Of a stretch of 64,000 nt of DNA, positions 44,717 through 57,351 are shown piece after piece. A program made the position numbers and the translations under genes. The stretch is from Abiotrophia defectiva ATCC 49176 (GTDB lineage: Bacteria > Bacillota > Bacilli > Lactobacillales > Aerococcaceae). Position 1 is the stretch's first letter; every line of letters begins with the position of its first letter. The DNA lies in contig NZ_KI535340.1 of NCBI RefSeq assembly GCF_000160075.2, positions 1,513,396 to 1,577,395 of the forward strand. The letters are read 5' to 3'. The notes under the pieces are model-generated. The model saw only the letters and a program-made list of their open reading frames with translations. It was not told the DNA's origin and did no database searches.

Positions 44717-45391
44717 CTACTGCTCAGCCACCATTTGCTCTAGCACCTTGAAGAGCTCTTCGCGAGGGACAGAACCTTGCCCGCGCTTGATAATTTCGCC
44801 TTTGGCGTTGAGAATATAGGTAGTTGGTAGGCTTACTGCATTAAAAGCAATTTGGTTCTGACGTTGATCGTCATAATAAATTGGTAAGTCAGTCAAGCCA
44901 GCCTCTTTCAGATAGGCTTGTGCCTTCTCTGCTGTTTCGTCCGGATGACTACCGGTTGCATTAATCATAACGAAATTTACTTTATCGCCGTATTGACGGT
45001 AGGCTTCTAGAAAATAAGGCATCTCTTCCCGACAAGGTGGGCACCAAGAAGCCCAAATATTGATAATAGTTGGTTTGCCAAATTTTGATGACAAAGCAAT
45101 GGTATTGCCCAATTCATCTAGCAATTTAGTATCAGGTGCAGATGGTCCCTTACGTTCAGGTTTATTTACCCCACGCACAGCCTGACTACTAGACGATGTA
45201 GAACTAGCAGTCTCACTAGAAGACGAATCTGCCTTGGCAACTTGTGAGCTAGATGCCTCAGATGAGTTAGTAGACACGGCTACTGAAGCTGATTCTTGAT
45301 TGGATTGGTTGGCTAGCCAGATACTAGCCCCAACCACTATTAAACCTAAGACAAGTAATACTGGATAAAGTAATTTCTTAATTTTGTTCAT
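44717..45391 (-). CDS. TlpA/ResA-like extracytoplasmic thioredoxin
   Basis: A 224-residue protein with an N-terminal membrane anchor (about 7-26), a Ser-rich linker (about 30-75) and a thioredoxin domain with Cys117-Pro-Pro-Cys120 in NIWASWCPPCREEMP, cis-Pro at VSLPTTYIL. It acts on the outer face of the membrane in thiol reduction or oxidation, as in ResA and TlpA. No cytochrome c maturation or CcdA gene is next to it; the electron source is not visible here. Confidence 0.9.
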   Translation of the reverse strand: MNKIKKLLYPVLLVLGLIVVGASIWLANQSNQESASVAVSTNSSEASSSQVAKADSSSSETASSTSSSSQAVRGVNKPERKGPSAPDTKLLDELGNTIALSSKFGKPTIINIWASWCPPCREEMPYFLEAYRQYGDKVNFVMINATGSHPDETAEKAQAYLKEAGLTDLPIYYDDQRQNQIAFNAVSLPTTYILNAKGEIIKRGQGSVPREELFKVLEQMVAEQ

Positions 45392-45414
45392 AAAAGCTCC
45401 CTTTCGGCAGATAA

Positions 45415-46344
45415 CTAGCGAGCTGCATAGCTATCAGTTAATGGTGGTACAATTTGTTTTTTACGTGATACTACCCCTGGCAGTTCTAGTTGTTGGTCCA
45501 CTACCTTCTGACCAAAAGCGGCTTCCAAAGCAGATACATCTTGGCCTACAACTAACCCAAAGGAGTTACTATCTAAGACGTCTGTGACTACTAAGAGAAA
45601 GAGTTCATAGCCTTTTGCCTCAACTTCCGCTTGCATAGCCTTTAATAAGGCTTCTTTACGAGCCAAGAGATCAGAAAAACCAATGGCATTGACTTGGGCA
45701 ATCCGTACTTGGTGGCCATTCATGTCAAAGCTCTTAGCATCTAAGTTGAGTAAGGTTTCTTCGGATTTGCTTGCTAAGTTAGTCCCAGCCTTCAATAAAT
45801 CCAAACCATAGACTTGTGCATCAACACCCGCCAATGTTGCTAAAGCTTGTGCTGCATCTACATCTTCTGGCGTGCAAGTTGGTGATTTGAAGAGTAAGCT
45901 ATCTGAGATAATAGCAGACAGCATGAGACCAGCAATTTGCGCTGGAATTTCAATCCCTGCTTCGCCAAACATCTTGTAAAGGACAGTAGCAGTACAGCCG
46001 ATTGGCTCACAACGATAGTATAATGGTTGTGCAGACTCAAAACCAATCCGGTGGTGGTCAATGACGTAGTCTACTGTTAACTCAGCTAAATCATCAATAG
46101 ACTGGCTGGCTTCATTATGGTCCACTAGGGCCACGTGGGCACCAGTTCCTGCCGCTGATTCAATCACACGAGGTGCTTGAGCCTTGAAGTAGTCAAGGGC
46201 AAAAGCCGTTTCCTCATTAGGTGTACCAAGTGTCACCGCCTCAGCTTGGTGGCCTTTTTGATTGAGGTAGTAGGCAAAAGCAATAGCAGATGCAATGGTG
46301 TCAGTGTCTGGATTTTTATGTCCGAAAACTAAATATTGGGTCAT
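45415..46344 (-). CDS. ppaC: Manganese-dependent inorganic pyrophosphatase
   Basis: A 309-residue family II pyrophosphatase (DHH type). The metal ligands His9, Asp13 and Asp15 are in FGHKNPDTDT; further motifs are DHNE and VDYVIDHHRIGF, and the C-terminal SRKKQIVPPL holds the basic substrate-binding residues. It removes pyrophosphate to drive biosynthesis. Length is standard. It precedes the TlpA-like gene in the same direction, 23 bases apart. Confidence 0.96.
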   Translation of the reverse strand: MTQYLVFGHKNPDTDTIASAIAFAYYLNQKGHQAEAVTLGTPNEETAFALDYFKAQAPRVIESAAGTGAHVALVDHNEASQSIDDLAELTVDYVIDHHRIGFESAQPLYYRCEPIGCTATVLYKMFGEAGIEIPAQIAGLMLSAIISDSLLFKSPTCTPEDVDAAQALATLAGVDAQVYGLDLLKAGTNLASKSEETLLNLDAKSFDMNGHQVRIAQVNAIGFSDLLARKEALLKAMQAEVEAKGYELFLLVVTDVLDSNSFGLVVGQDVSALEAAFGQKVVDQQLELPGVVSRKKQIVPPLTDSYAAR

Positions 46345-46508
46345 GTCAGTGGATCCTCCTATAAGATAATTACTGCCTTAATTTTAACATGTAACTGGGA
46401 AAAATTATAGCCCCAAAGAGGTCCAGGCAAAGTCCCTCATACCCTTTTATTTTACGCTTTCACAACTCTTTTAGCAAATTTTCCGCCTATGACTTGTGCA
46501 CAAAAATA

Positions 46509-46545
46509 AATAGCCTCTAGTGATAGAAAATCACTAAAGGCTATT
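46509..46545 (-). terminator. pflA terminator
   Basis: Sixteen-base arms with a single mismatch (46509-46524 and 46530-46545), with a T-rich end on the minus strand. Confidence 0.8.
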
Positions 46546-46552
46546 TTAATCT

Positions 46553-47332
46553 TTAGGCTGTTAGATAACCGCGATAAGAGGCGGTTTCTAGAATACGCTT
46601 GGCATTTTCCACCCGATCTGGTGTTGGAGGTTCAATCCCCGCCAACCGGTACTTAATCCCCAGGGCTTCGTACTTGTAAACCCCTAACTTATGATAAGGT
46701 AAGACTTCAAATTTCAAGACGTTCTTAAGCGTCTTAACGAAGGCGCTGAGCCGAATTAAATATTCATCAAAGTCAGTCCGTTCAGGTACCAAGACATGGC
46801 GAATCCATACTGGTTGACCAATATCCGATAAATAGTGAGCCAAATCCAGAATGTTCTCATTTGGCTGACCAGTCAACTTACGGTGGCCATCTGAATCAAT
46901 ATGCTTAAGGTCCAATAGAATTAAATCCGTGTACTTAAGTAGCTCATTGAATTTACTAAAGAATGGCTCCTTACGGGTGAAGGGCCCACCACATGAGTCT
47001 AGGGTAGTATGGATCCCGTTAGCTTTACAGATTTTAAAGTATTCAATAATGAAGTCAATCTGTAAGAGAGGTTCTCCCCCACTGACCGTAACGCCACCCT
47101 TCTTACCCCAGAAATCTTGGTATTGAACGGCCTCGTCAAAGAGTTGTTGCGGCGTATAGTCATGTCCCCCACGCGTCGCCCAAGTATCAGGGTTGTGGCA
47201 AAATTCGCAACGTAGGCGGCAGCCCTGCATGAAGGTAATAAATCGAATGCCTGGGCCATCCACGGACCCAAAACTTTCGGTTGAATGGACATGACCAATT
47301 ACTTGTGTTGTGGCTGTGTTCCCAAATTGCAT
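46553..47332 (-). CDS. pflA: Pyruvate formate-lyase activating enzyme
   Basis: A 259-residue radical SAM enzyme that makes the glycyl radical on PflB. The cluster motif Cys-x3-Cys-x2-Cys is in GCRLRCEFCHNPDTW, followed by GGVTVSGGEPLLQ and LLDLKHID. Start is ATG 47332 behind AGGAG; the 20-residue upstream extension is rejected. It lies 83 bases downstream of pflB in the same direction, with a weak GCGAC/GTCGC hairpin between them (47373-47384) that may lower expression relative to pflB. Confidence 0.95.
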   Translation of the reverse strand: MQFGNTATTQVIGHVHSTESFGSVDGPGIRFITFMQGCRLRCEFCHNPDTWATRGGHDYTPQQLFDEAVQYQDFWGKKGGVTVSGGEPLLQIDFIIEYFKICKANGIHTTLDSCGGPFTRKEPFFSKFNELLKYTDLILLDLKHIDSDGHRKLTGQPNENILDLAHYLSDIGQPVWIRHVLVPERTDFDEYLIRLSAFVKTLKNVLKFEVLPYHKLGVYKYEALGIKYRLAGIEPPTPDRVENAKRILETASYRGYLTA

Positions 47333-47415
47333 TGCATTTATCTCCTTACCTATCGCTATATAAAGGGCAAAAGCGACGAGTCGCCCCGTCACTTTTCCCA
47401 GTCAAGACGTGACTA

Positions 47416-49644
<2,229 letters not shown>

Positions 49645-49700
49645 AGATATCCTCCTTAACTGAATTGTAAACTATCTAGTACAACAACTTTTATATGTTC

Positions 49701-49728
49701 ATTATAACACTCACATTTTAAAATGCAA
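49701..49728 (-). promoter_or_regulatory. pflB promoter
   Basis: On the minus strand: -35 TTGCAT (49728-49723), 16-base spacer, -10 TATAAT (49706-49701). Confidence 0.7.
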
Positions 49729-49776
49729 GCCCTTTAGCTCAGAAACATAAAGTTAAATATCTTGTTATATCAAGGT

Positions 49777-49790
49777 TTACACCGGTTTCA
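49777..49790 (-). promoter_or_regulatory. cre-like CcpA site upstream of pflB
   Basis: Minus strand TGAAACCGGTGTAA matches the cre consensus TGNAANCGNTNNCA except for the next-to-last base. It overlaps the first TTTCACAAA half-site. Confidence 0.45.
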
Positions 49791-49824
49791 CAAAGTCGCG
49801 CAGATTGTGCAAAAGTTTGTGAAA
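49786..49824. promoter_or_regulatory. TTTCACAAA/TTTGTGAAA half-sites upstream of pflB
   Basis: TTTCACAAA (49786-49794) and TTTGTGAAA (49816-49824) form a nine-base inverted repeat with a related TTGTGCAA (49805-49812) between. Half-sites match those before adhE and the zinc alcohol dehydrogenase gene. The rest of the 420-base gap to the parC terminator shows no gene. Confidence 0.5.
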
Positions 49825-50024
49825 TATCTATCCTGTACTAATTCTGTTTGGCCTAAATTTGTCATCTGTATTAGTACATTTGCTTCTTTCCCTGATCTGA
49901 TACGTTTTCTTTTTCTTACAAAAATTCTATGACAGGCCAGGCTAAGATCAATCAATTAGCTTCTACTAGTAAAATGAACAAACTTTATTAGCCTACCCTT
50001 ACTATCTTGCACAAAGTCTAAGCA

Positions 50025-50057
50025 AAAAAATAACCATCGCCTGTTGAGACGATGGTT
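50025..50057 (-). terminator. parC terminator
   Basis: AACCATCG (50032-50039) and CGATGGTT (50050-50057), then seven T on the minus strand. Confidence 0.85.
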
Positions 50058-50065
50058 CAAAAAAA

Positions 50066-52525
50066 CTAATTTGCATCAGAAGCCTGAGACTGGATGTCCA
50101 AGACTAGATAGCAATCTAAGATATGACCTAATTTGGCTAAATCAGGCGCTTGCGAGCCGTTAGCAAGACGATCCGACAAAGGAATCTCACTAGCAGCAAA
50201 GACGACACTATGGCCTGTATCCCCTAAGAGACAGACTTGGTGCTGGGCTTTATCAAGTGCTAGGACTTTCAATAATTGATGCGGATTGGTTTTTAATTCT
50301 TTTAGTAAGAGGACGCCACGCGAGCCACGGCCCAGTTCAGGTATGACAGTTAGGTCGCTGCGTTTCACATTGCCTCGTTGAGTCAAGGCAAAGAGTTGTG
50401 GCCGTTTTGCTTCTTGGTTAACCACTAAGCAGGCAACCACCTGGTCTTCTTCTTTCAACTTAATTGCTGTTACCCCTTTGGCTTTCAGGCCCATTTCTGA
50501 TACCAAGTCAGCTGAGTAACGCAAGCAATAAGAGCGTCTGGACAACAAGACGACCTCATAGTTTTGACCGGCTTTAAGGCATTCTACTGCTACCACTTCA
50601 TCTTGATCATCCAGCAGATTCATGGCCTTAGCCGTCCGAGTCTTATAGGAACGATATGTTGTGAAGGCTGATAAAGGCGTCTGCTTAATCATACCAGCCT
50701 TAGTCGCTAAGATGACTTTATGCTCCTCTTGGCTGGCCACAAAGGCATTAACAAAGCGTTCGCCATCTTGAAGTTGATAGTTCTGGGATAGATGAACCCC
50801 AAGATCCTTCCATTTTACCTCAGGCAGTTCATGCACCGGAATATGGATATAATTCCCCTTTGAAGTGATAATGACTAATTCTTGATGTGTACTGAGTTCC
50901 TCGACAAAAATTGGATAGTCAAAGTCACGTAAGCCTAAACTATTTAGATCAGATGAGGCAAAGGAACGCATACTAGTCCGCTTCATATAGCCTTCCTTGG
51001 TCAAAGAAACCATAACTTGCTCGTCTGGAATCAGAATATGAGTATCGATTTCTAGGCTTTGAACCTCTGCTTGTATTTGACTACGACGCGGTGTCGCAAA
51101 GTCTTTTTTGATAGCTTTAAGTTCGTTGATCAAAACCTTATTGAGGATTTCAGGATTGGATAGGATATTTTGATACATCAGAATCCGCTCATTCAATTCC
51201 AATCGTTCCTGTTGCAAGGCCGTAATGTCAGTATTGGTTAAGCGATAGAGTTGTAAGGATACGATGGCTTCCGATTGCTCCATAGAAAAATCAAACTCGG
51301 CAACCAAGTTTTCCTTAGCTTCCTGTTTATTATCAGACCGGCGAATAGTGGCAATGACTTCATCCAGAATGGAAACTACCCGAATCAAGCCGTCTACGAT
51401 GTGTAGACGTTTTTGGTCGTTAGCCAAATCATACTGAGTACGACGAGTTAGGACTTCCTGCTGGTGACTAATATAGGCTTCCAACATGGTTTGTAAGTTA
51501 ACCAGTTCAGGTCGTCTTTTGTTAATCGCGACCATATTAAAATGGTAGTTCACTTGCAAGTCAGTATGTTTCAGAAGATAGGTCAGAATCCCTTTAGCGT
51601 CAACGTCACGCTTAAGTTCGACTACTAGACGCACCCCATTACGGTCAGATTCATCGCGAACATCTGCGATACCCTCTACCTTACGCTGAATACGAATTTC
51701 GTCTAAGCGTTGAATGAGCTTGCTCTTGTTGACTTCGTATGGCAATTCGGTCACCACAATCTGACTTTTACCACCTTTTAGGGTCTCAATATCAGTTTGC
51801 GACACCAGGGTAATTTTCCCCTGCCCTGTCTTATAGGCTTGTTGAATGGCATCAATGCCCTGAATAATGGCCCCCGTAGGAAAGTCAGGTCCTGGTACCA
51901 AGTCCAACAATTCCTCTAACTTAGGGCGCTTGTGGGTTAAGAGATAGATAACGGCATCAATGATTTCGCCTAAATTATGAGGCGGAATTTCAGTGGCATA
52001 ACCAGCAGAAATCCCAGTTGCCCCATTGACTAAGAGGTTAGGGAAACGTGCTGGCAGAACCGTTGGCTCCTCTTCCGTATCATCGAAGTTAAGGATAAAA
52101 TCAACGGTTTCTTGCTTAATATCACGCAGTAACTGAGCCGCAATAGGTGACAGGCGGGCTTCGGTATAACGCATAGCCGCGGCTGGGTCCCCATCCATGG
52201 AACCATTGTTCCCATGCATATCAATCAGAGGATTACGCAACTTCCAGTCCTGACTCATGCGGACCATGGCTTCATAGACAGAAGAGTCCCCATGTGGATG
52301 ATAGTTACCGATGACATTACCAACCGTTTTAGCCGATTTCCGGTAAGGATTATCAGCTGTGTTCCGGTCACGATACATAGCATAGAGAATTCGGCGTTGA
52401 ACTGGTTTGAGGCCATCACGAATGTCTGGCAAAGCCCGGTCTTGAATGATGTACTTGGAATAACGACCAAAGCGATCCCCAATCACATCCGCGAAGCTTA
52501 ATTCTTGAATCATTTCTTGGCTCAT
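50066..52525 (-). CDS. parC: DNA topoisomerase IV subunit A
   Basis: An 819-residue subunit. The active-site Tyr is in [15 protein letters not shown]; the N-terminal [20 protein letters not shown] and the quinolone-resistance region [18 protein letters not shown] (with wild-type Ser and Glu) are intact. The C-terminal beta-pinwheel (from about 490) includes repeated blade motifs such as [10 protein letters not shown]. Works with ParE to decatenate daughter chromosomes. Starts two bases after the parE stop, so the two are one operon. Confidence 0.97.
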   Translation of the reverse strand: MSQEMIQELSFADVIGDRFGRYSKYIIQDRALPDIRDGLKPVQRRILYAMYRDRNTADNPYRKSAKTVGNVIGNYHPHGDSSVYEAMVRMSQDWKLRNPLIDMHGNNGSMDGDPAAAMRYTEARLSPIAAQLLRDIKQETVDFILNFDDTEEEPTVLPARFPNLLVNGATGISAGYATEIPPHNLGEIIDAVIYLLTHKRPKLEELLDLVPGPDFPTGAIIQGIDAIQQAYKTGQGKITLVSQTDIETLKGGKSQIVVTELPYEVNKSKLIQRLDEIRIQRKVEGIADVRDESDRNGVRLVVELKRDVDAKGILTYLLKHTDLQVNYHFNMVAINKRRPELVNLQTMLEAYISHQQEVLTRRTQYDLANDQKRLHIVDGLIRVVSILDEVIATIRRSDNKQEAKENLVAEFDFSMEQSEAIVSLQLYRLTNTDITALQQERLELNERILMYQNILSNPEILNKVLINELKAIKKDFATPRRSQIQAEVQSLEIDTHILIPDEQVMVSLTKEGYMKRTSMRSFASSDLNSLGLRDFDYPIFVEELSTHQELVIITSKGNYIHIPVHELPEVKWKDLGVHLSQNYQLQDGERFVNAFVASQEEHKVILATKAGMIKQTPLSAFTTYRSYKTRTAKAMNLLDDQDEVVAVECLKAGQNYEVVLLSRRSYCLRYSADLVSEMGLKAKGVTAIKLKEEDQVVACLVVNQEAKRPQLFALTQRGNVKRSDLTVIPELGRGSRGVLLLKELKTNPHQLLKVLALDKAQHQVCLLGDTGHSVVFAASEIPLSDRLANGSQAPDLAKLGHILDCYLVLDIQSQASDAN

Positions 52526-52527
52526 GC

Positions 52528-54615
52528 TTAGACCTCCTCATCATTAAAGAATGAAAATTCTCCGGAATCCTGGGCAATTAACTCAGGTTCTTGGGCTTCT
52601 TGGCGCCCTTCTTGCTGTTTGACTAAACTTTCATGATGGGCATGACTGGATTCTTGCCCTTGTGACATTTCTAGAAGTGAATCCTCCGTATCCAGTGTAA
52701 AGCTGACATGGCGCTCAATCCACTTACGACGAGGCTCTACCTTGTTGCCCATGAGAGTGGTCAGGCGACGCTCCGCCCGCGCCCCATCATCAATGGTCAC
52801 CCGAATCAGAAGGCGGGTTTCAGGATTCATAGTGGTATCCCATAGCTGGTCAGCATTCATTTCCCCAAGCCCTTTATAGCGTTGTAGGACATAGCCTTTA
52901 CCAACTTTAGCAATTTTGCTAGCTAGTTCTTCATCAGTCCAGGCATATTCCACCACTTGTTTCTTACCTGCCCCTTTAGACACCTTGAAGAGAGGAGGCA
53001 TAGCCAAATAGACCTTGCCAGCTTCTAATAAAGGCTTCATATAGCGATAGAAGAAAGTTAAGAGTAAGACTTGAATGTGGGCACCATCCGTGTCCGCATC
53101 GGTCATGATAATAACTTTGTTATAGTTAACCGATTCTAAGTCAAAATCTGCTCCTACTCCAGCCCCAATAGTATAAATCATAGTATTGATTTCCTCGTTT
53201 TTGAGGATATCTTGCATAGAGGCTTTTTCGGTGTTAATGACCTTCCCACGAAGTGGTAAGATGGCTTGATACTGGCGATTTCGGCCAAGCTTAGCTGAAC
53301 CACCCGCAGAGTCCCCTTCGACTAGGTAGAGTTCGTTCTTGCTGGCATCCTTTGATTGAGCCTTGGTTAATTTACCGGAAATTGCTCGTTCTTGGGCCTG
53401 CTTCTTAGAACCAGAGCGCGCCGCGTCACGAGCTTTACGCGCCGCTTCGCGCGTTTCACGAGCCTTAATGGCCTTACGTAAAATCATCTGAGAGAAGTTG
53501 CCATTCTCATTGAGATAGGCCGTCATTTTCTCGTTAACGAAGTTTTCTACCAGTGGACGCGCCTTAGGCGTTCCAAGTTTTTCCTTGGTTTGACCTTCAA
53601 ATTGAAGGTATTCCTCAGGAATACGTAGGGAGATTACAGCCGTCAACCCTTCTCTGACATCTGAACCTTCTAAGTTTTTGTCCTTGTCCTTGAGCAAGCC
53701 GACCTTACGCGCGTAGTCATTGAAGGCCTTGGTCATGCCGGTCTTCATCCCAACTTCATGGGTCCCTCCGCCACCTGTGCGAACATTATTGGCGAAGGAT
53801 AGAATGGTCTCAGAGTAGCCATCATTATATTGAAAGGCAAAATCAATTTCAAAGCCCTCAACCTCACCAGCAAAGCCAGCGATATCTCCTAAGGTATCTT
53901 TCTCTTCATTCAAATAGGTAATGAAGTCAATCAAACCTTGGCTGAAGTGGAAGACTTCATGATAATCAATGCGTTCATCGATTAGCTCAATGGTTAAGTC
54001 CTTAAGCAGAAAGGCAGACTCACGCAAACGTTCTGCGATAGTCTCGCTATTAATGGTTGCATGACCAAAAATCTTGCTATCAGGCATAAAATGCACGGTA
54101 GTCCCATGTTTGGACTTATTAGAATTCTTGGTCTTAATCAGTTTAGTAACCGGCACGCCCCCATTTTCAAAGCGCATCTGATAGGTATAGCCATCACGGT
54201 CCACCTCAACCTGTACCCAAGTCGAGAGGGCGTTGACAACAGATGCCCCTACCCCGTGAAGACCACCAGCAGACTTATAACCACCTTGGCCAAATTTACC
54301 ACCGGCATGGAGGACAGTAAAGACCACTTCAATGGTTGGCTTACCGGAAGCATGCAAGCCAACCGGCAAACCACGGCCATTATCTTGAACCTTAACACTG
54401 CCATCTTGACAGATTGTTACCTTAATATGGTCTGCAAAACCTGACAAAGCTTCATCGACAGCATTGTCCACAATTTCATATAAAAGATGATGCAAGCCAC
54501 GTTGATCAGTAGAGCCGATATACATACCCGGACGCTTACGTACGGCTTCTAAACCCTCTAGGATTTGGATGGCATCATCACCATAATTTGTTAATAATTG
54601 CTGCTTGTCAGCCAC
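52528..54615 (-). CDS. parE: DNA topoisomerase IV subunit B
   Basis: A 695-residue ATPase subunit. GHKL motifs: [40 protein letters not shown]. Toprim region: [14 protein letters not shown] and [19 protein letters not shown]. Start chosen at GTG 54615, seven to eight bases after GAGG; an in-frame ATG at 54654 lacks a ribosome site. The C-terminal tail is unusually Glu/Gln-rich ([20 protein letters not shown]). Divergent from plsY. Confidence 0.96.
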   Translation of the reverse strand: MADKQQLLTNYGDDAIQILEGLEAVRKRPGMYIGSTDQRGLHHLLYEIVDNAVDEALSGFADHIKVTICQDGSVKVQDNGRGLPVGLHASGKPTIEVVFTVLHAGGKFGQGGYKSAGGLHGVGASVVNALSTWVQVEVDRDGYTYQMRFENGGVPVTKLIKTKNSNKSKHGTTVHFMPDSKIFGHATINSETIAERLRESAFLLKDLTIELIDERIDYHEVFHFSQGLIDFITYLNEEKDTLGDIAGFAGEVEGFEIDFAFQYNDGYSETILSFANNVRTGGGGTHEVGMKTGMTKAFNDYARKVGLLKDKDKNLEGSDVREGLTAVISLRIPEEYLQFEGQTKEKLGTPKARPLVENFVNEKMTAYLNENGNFSQMILRKAIKARETREAARKARDAARSGSKKQAQERAISGKLTKAQSKDASKNELYLVEGDSAGGSAKLGRNRQYQAILPLRGKVINTEKASMQDILKNEEINTMIYTIGAGVGADFDLESVNYNKVIIMTDADTDGAHIQVLLLTFFYRYMKPLLEAGKVYLAMPPLFKVSKGAGKKQVVEYAWTDEELASKIAKVGKGYVLQRYKGLGEMNADQLWDTTMNPETRLLIRVTIDDGARAERRLTTLMGNKVEPRRKWIERHVSFTLDTEDSLLEMSQGQESSHAHHESLVKQQEGRQEAQEPELIAQDSGEFSFFNDEEV

Positions 54616-54803
54616 TATTGTCACCTCAACTTTTTGTTTCAACTGTTCTATCATACCAAATACTAGGTCTAGATTTCAATTAAATCTTTCATCTGGCCCA
54701 TTCTAGCGCATCATCCGCCAAATAGCAACTGAAAGATGTCCCCTGGCCTTTTTTTTAGTAGGAATTCGTGATACACTAAAGGAGAATTTAAAGGAGGCTC
54801 TCT

Positions 54804-55448
54804 ATGCATCTCAAAATCCTATTGATTATTGCTACCTACTTACTAGGCTCCATCCCTACTGGTGTTTGGTATTCACGTTTACGCTATCGTCAAGACGTGC
54901 GCCAAACCGGCTCTGGTAACAGTGGTGCGACTAACATTGGACGTACCTACGGCTTTCAGTCAGCCGTCTTGGTTGCCATGATTGACGTCTTGAAGGGCTG
55001 GATTCCAGTTCTCTTAGCCAAATGGCTCTTCACCGACAACGCCTGGGTTATCTCAGCTGTTGCACTAGCAGCCTTAATTGGCCATGCCTATCCCATCTGG
55101 GCCAACTTCAAGGGCGGCAAGATTGTCGCCACCTCTATCGGCGTCTTACTAGGCTTCCATTTCTGGATTGCCTTGGTCATGGTTATTAGCTTCTTTACCC
55201 TACTCTATCTAACCAGTACTGTTAGCTTCTCAGCCATGCTTTCTTATAGCTTGACCGCTTGCTACCTCTTCTTGACTCAGCCTAATAAAATCTACGGCGT
55301 GACCTTTATCCTTATCGCCCTCTTTATGATTTATCGTCACCGTCAGAATATTGAGCGCCTGCTGCGACATGAAGAAAAGACCATTAACTTTGGTCTTGGT
55401 CTCTGGCTCAATCAGCATGGATCCAAGGATTCATCACAAGCTAAATAA
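54804..55448 (+). CDS. plsY: Glycerol-3-phosphate acyltransferase PlsY
   Basis: A 214-residue membrane enzyme with five or more helices that transfers the acyl group from acyl-phosphate to glycerol-3-phosphate, the first step of phospholipid synthesis. Family motifs: LLGSIPTGVWYSR, DVRQTGSGNSGATNIGRTYG and GHAYPIWANFKGGK. Divergent from parE, as in many Firmicutes. AAAGGAGG precedes the ATG. Confidence 0.95.
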   Translation: MHLKILLIIATYLLGSIPTGVWYSRLRYRQDVRQTGSGNSGATNIGRTYGFQSAVLVAMIDVLKGWIPVLLAKWLFTDNAWVISAVALAALIGHAYPIWANFKGGKIVATSIGVLLGFHFWIALVMVISFFTLLYLTSTVSFSAMLSYSLTACYLFLTQPNKIYGVTFILIALFMIYRHRQNIERLLRHEEKTINFGLGLWLNQHGSKDSSQAK

Positions 55449-55452
55449 AAGC

Positions 55453-55490
55453 AAACACGCTTAGCTCCCTTGAGAGTTAAGCGTGTTTTT
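55453..55490. terminator. Terminator between plsY and recQ
   Basis: AAACACGCTTA (55453-55463) and TAAGCGTGTTT (55478-55488) with T run; placed between convergent genes and may act on both. Confidence 0.85.
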
Positions 55491-57310
55491 TACTGATTTT
55501 TTTCAACCAGATAGTCCTCAATGGCTTTCATAAAGTCATAGCCATACTGGGATAATTTCTTCTGCCCCACACCTGAAATAGTCAGGAAGGCTGTTTCCGT
55601 CGTCGGAAAATGACGACACAAGGCGCGCAAGGTAGCATCCGAAAAAATAATAAAAGGTGGTACCTGATGCTTTTGAGCTAAATCATAGCGGACTTGTCGC
55701 AAACGTTCAAAGAGAACCTGATCATAGGCATCGTGACTCTCATTCCCCCGTGCCTTGACTTGGCTCATCTTAGCAATACTCATTGCCAAAGTATGCTTAA
55801 TACTTACTTGTTCCTGCCCCTTTAGCACCGACTTAGCCTTGGAAGTTAGGTTGAGAATGGGATAGTCTTGCCCCACCATCTTAAGATAACCTTCTACCAC
55901 CAAGGCACTAATATAACGCTTGATTTGCACTTCTGGTATGTCTTTCATGAGCCCATAAGTGGGTAGATCAGCCAGATATGTTCCTTTGATGTCTGCCTTC
56001 TGGCTGCCCTTAAGAACCTCGGCCACCTTAGTCAAACCATAACGTTGGCCCATGCGATAGACACAGGCTAGAATCTTTTGCGCAGACACCGTAATATCAA
56101 CTTGTTCCACTGTCGTCGTGCAATTGGTACAGGACTGACAATTTGTCTCATGTGGAGATTCACCAAAGTAACGTAACATAAAGCCCCGCAAACATTGAGT
56201 GGTTCGGCAATAGTCAATCATTTCATTGAGTTTCTGGCGTCCGATTGGATCGCCACCCTGTTCAATCAGGTAGACATTGGTCATAATGTCGCGGTCTGAA
56301 TAGAACAAGGTACAACGAGAGTCTTCGCCATCTCGGCCAGCGCGACCAGCTTCCTGATAGTAGGATTCCAAATCCTTAGGCATAGCATAATGAATGACCT
56401 GACGCACATTGGATTTATCAATCCCCATACCAAAGGCATTAGTTGCCACCACCACCTGAATCTCATCAAATTGAAAGGCGCGTTGAGCAGCGTGTCGATC
56501 TAACATGTCCATTCCAGCATGGTAGGGTCTGGCTTTAATACCGGACTGATTTAGTTTACTAGCTACAGACTCCACGTCTTTGCGTGTGGCACAATAGACA
56601 ATGCTAGGCTCGCCACTGGCCAAAAGTTCCTTAAGTCTTCTCATCTTATCGCTTGGTTCTTCCAAGGCAAAGAAAAGATTAGGTCGATCAAATCCTGTCA
56701 CCATTTCAAAGGGCTTTTGCAGCCCTAAATAATGGACAATGTCTTGCCTAACCTGTTGCGTGGCTGTCGCCGTAAAAGCCGCCATAATCGGCCGTTTGTC
56801 TAGATAGTCCAGCAAATGAGGAATGGCTTGATAGGAAGGCCGAAAGTCATTACCCCATTGGGAAATACAATGAGCTTCATCCACCGCCACTAAACTAACC
56901 TCTAATTGGCTGACTAAGTTCAAAAAATAGTCATTTGACAGGCGCTCTGGCGCAATATAGGCTAATTTGACTCGCCCACTTCTTAAGGCCGTTACTGCTT
57001 GACGGTTTTCTTCCAAGCTTTGACCACTATTAATCAAAACTGCAGGTATGCCCATGGCTTCCAAGCTAGAAACCTGGTCTTGCATTAGCGAAATAAGTGG
57101 CGAAATCACCAAGGTAACCCCTGGCAATAACAAAGCTGGCACTTGAAAGCAAAGAGACTTACCAGCAGAAGTTGGCATAATGGCCATAGCATCCCGTCCA
57201 GATAGAATGGCATCAATAATGGCTTCTTGGCCTGGGCGAAAATGATCATACCCATAATAGGCTGCTAGAACCCCCTTTTTGGTTTGGGGCGCCACTTCAA
57301 GGGAATGCAT
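55490..57310 (-). CDS. recQ: RecQ-family ATP-dependent DNA helicase
   Basis: A 606-residue 3'-5' helicase. Walker A region MPTSAGKSLCFQVPAL, VDEAHCISQWGNDFRP (DEAH), ATATQQVRQDIV, and the motif VI QEAGRAGRDGE are all clear. A RecQ zinc site follows (CRTTQCLRGF to CQSCTNC), then RQC and a C-terminal HRDC domain (PPFIIFSDATLRALCRHFPT). Walker A has Ser at the position where many RecQ proteins have Gly (TSAGKS). Acts in recombination and fork repair. Confidence 0.95.
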   Translation of the reverse strand: MHSLEVAPQTKKGVLAAYYGYDHFRPGQEAIIDAILSGRDAMAIMPTSAGKSLCFQVPALLLPGVTLVISPLISLMQDQVSSLEAMGIPAVLINSGQSLEENRQAVTALRSGRVKLAYIAPERLSNDYFLNLVSQLEVSLVAVDEAHCISQWGNDFRPSYQAIPHLLDYLDKRPIMAAFTATATQQVRQDIVHYLGLQKPFEMVTGFDRPNLFFALEEPSDKMRRLKELLASGEPSIVYCATRKDVESVASKLNQSGIKARPYHAGMDMLDRHAAQRAFQFDEIQVVVATNAFGMGIDKSNVRQVIHYAMPKDLESYYQEAGRAGRDGEDSRCTLFYSDRDIMTNVYLIEQGGDPIGRQKLNEMIDYCRTTQCLRGFMLRYFGESPHETNCQSCTNCTTTVEQVDITVSAQKILACVYRMGQRYGLTKVAEVLKGSQKADIKGTYLADLPTYGLMKDIPEVQIKRYISALVVEGYLKMVGQDYPILNLTSKAKSVLKGQEQVSIKHTLAMSIAKMSQVKARGNESHDAYDQVLFERLRQVRYDLAQKHQVPPFIIFSDATLRALCRHFPTTETAFLTISGVGQKKLSQYGYDFMKAIEDYLVEKNQ

Positions 57311-57351
57311 ATGTCTAGCCTCGCTTTCTGCTAATTCCTAAATTTCTTGTC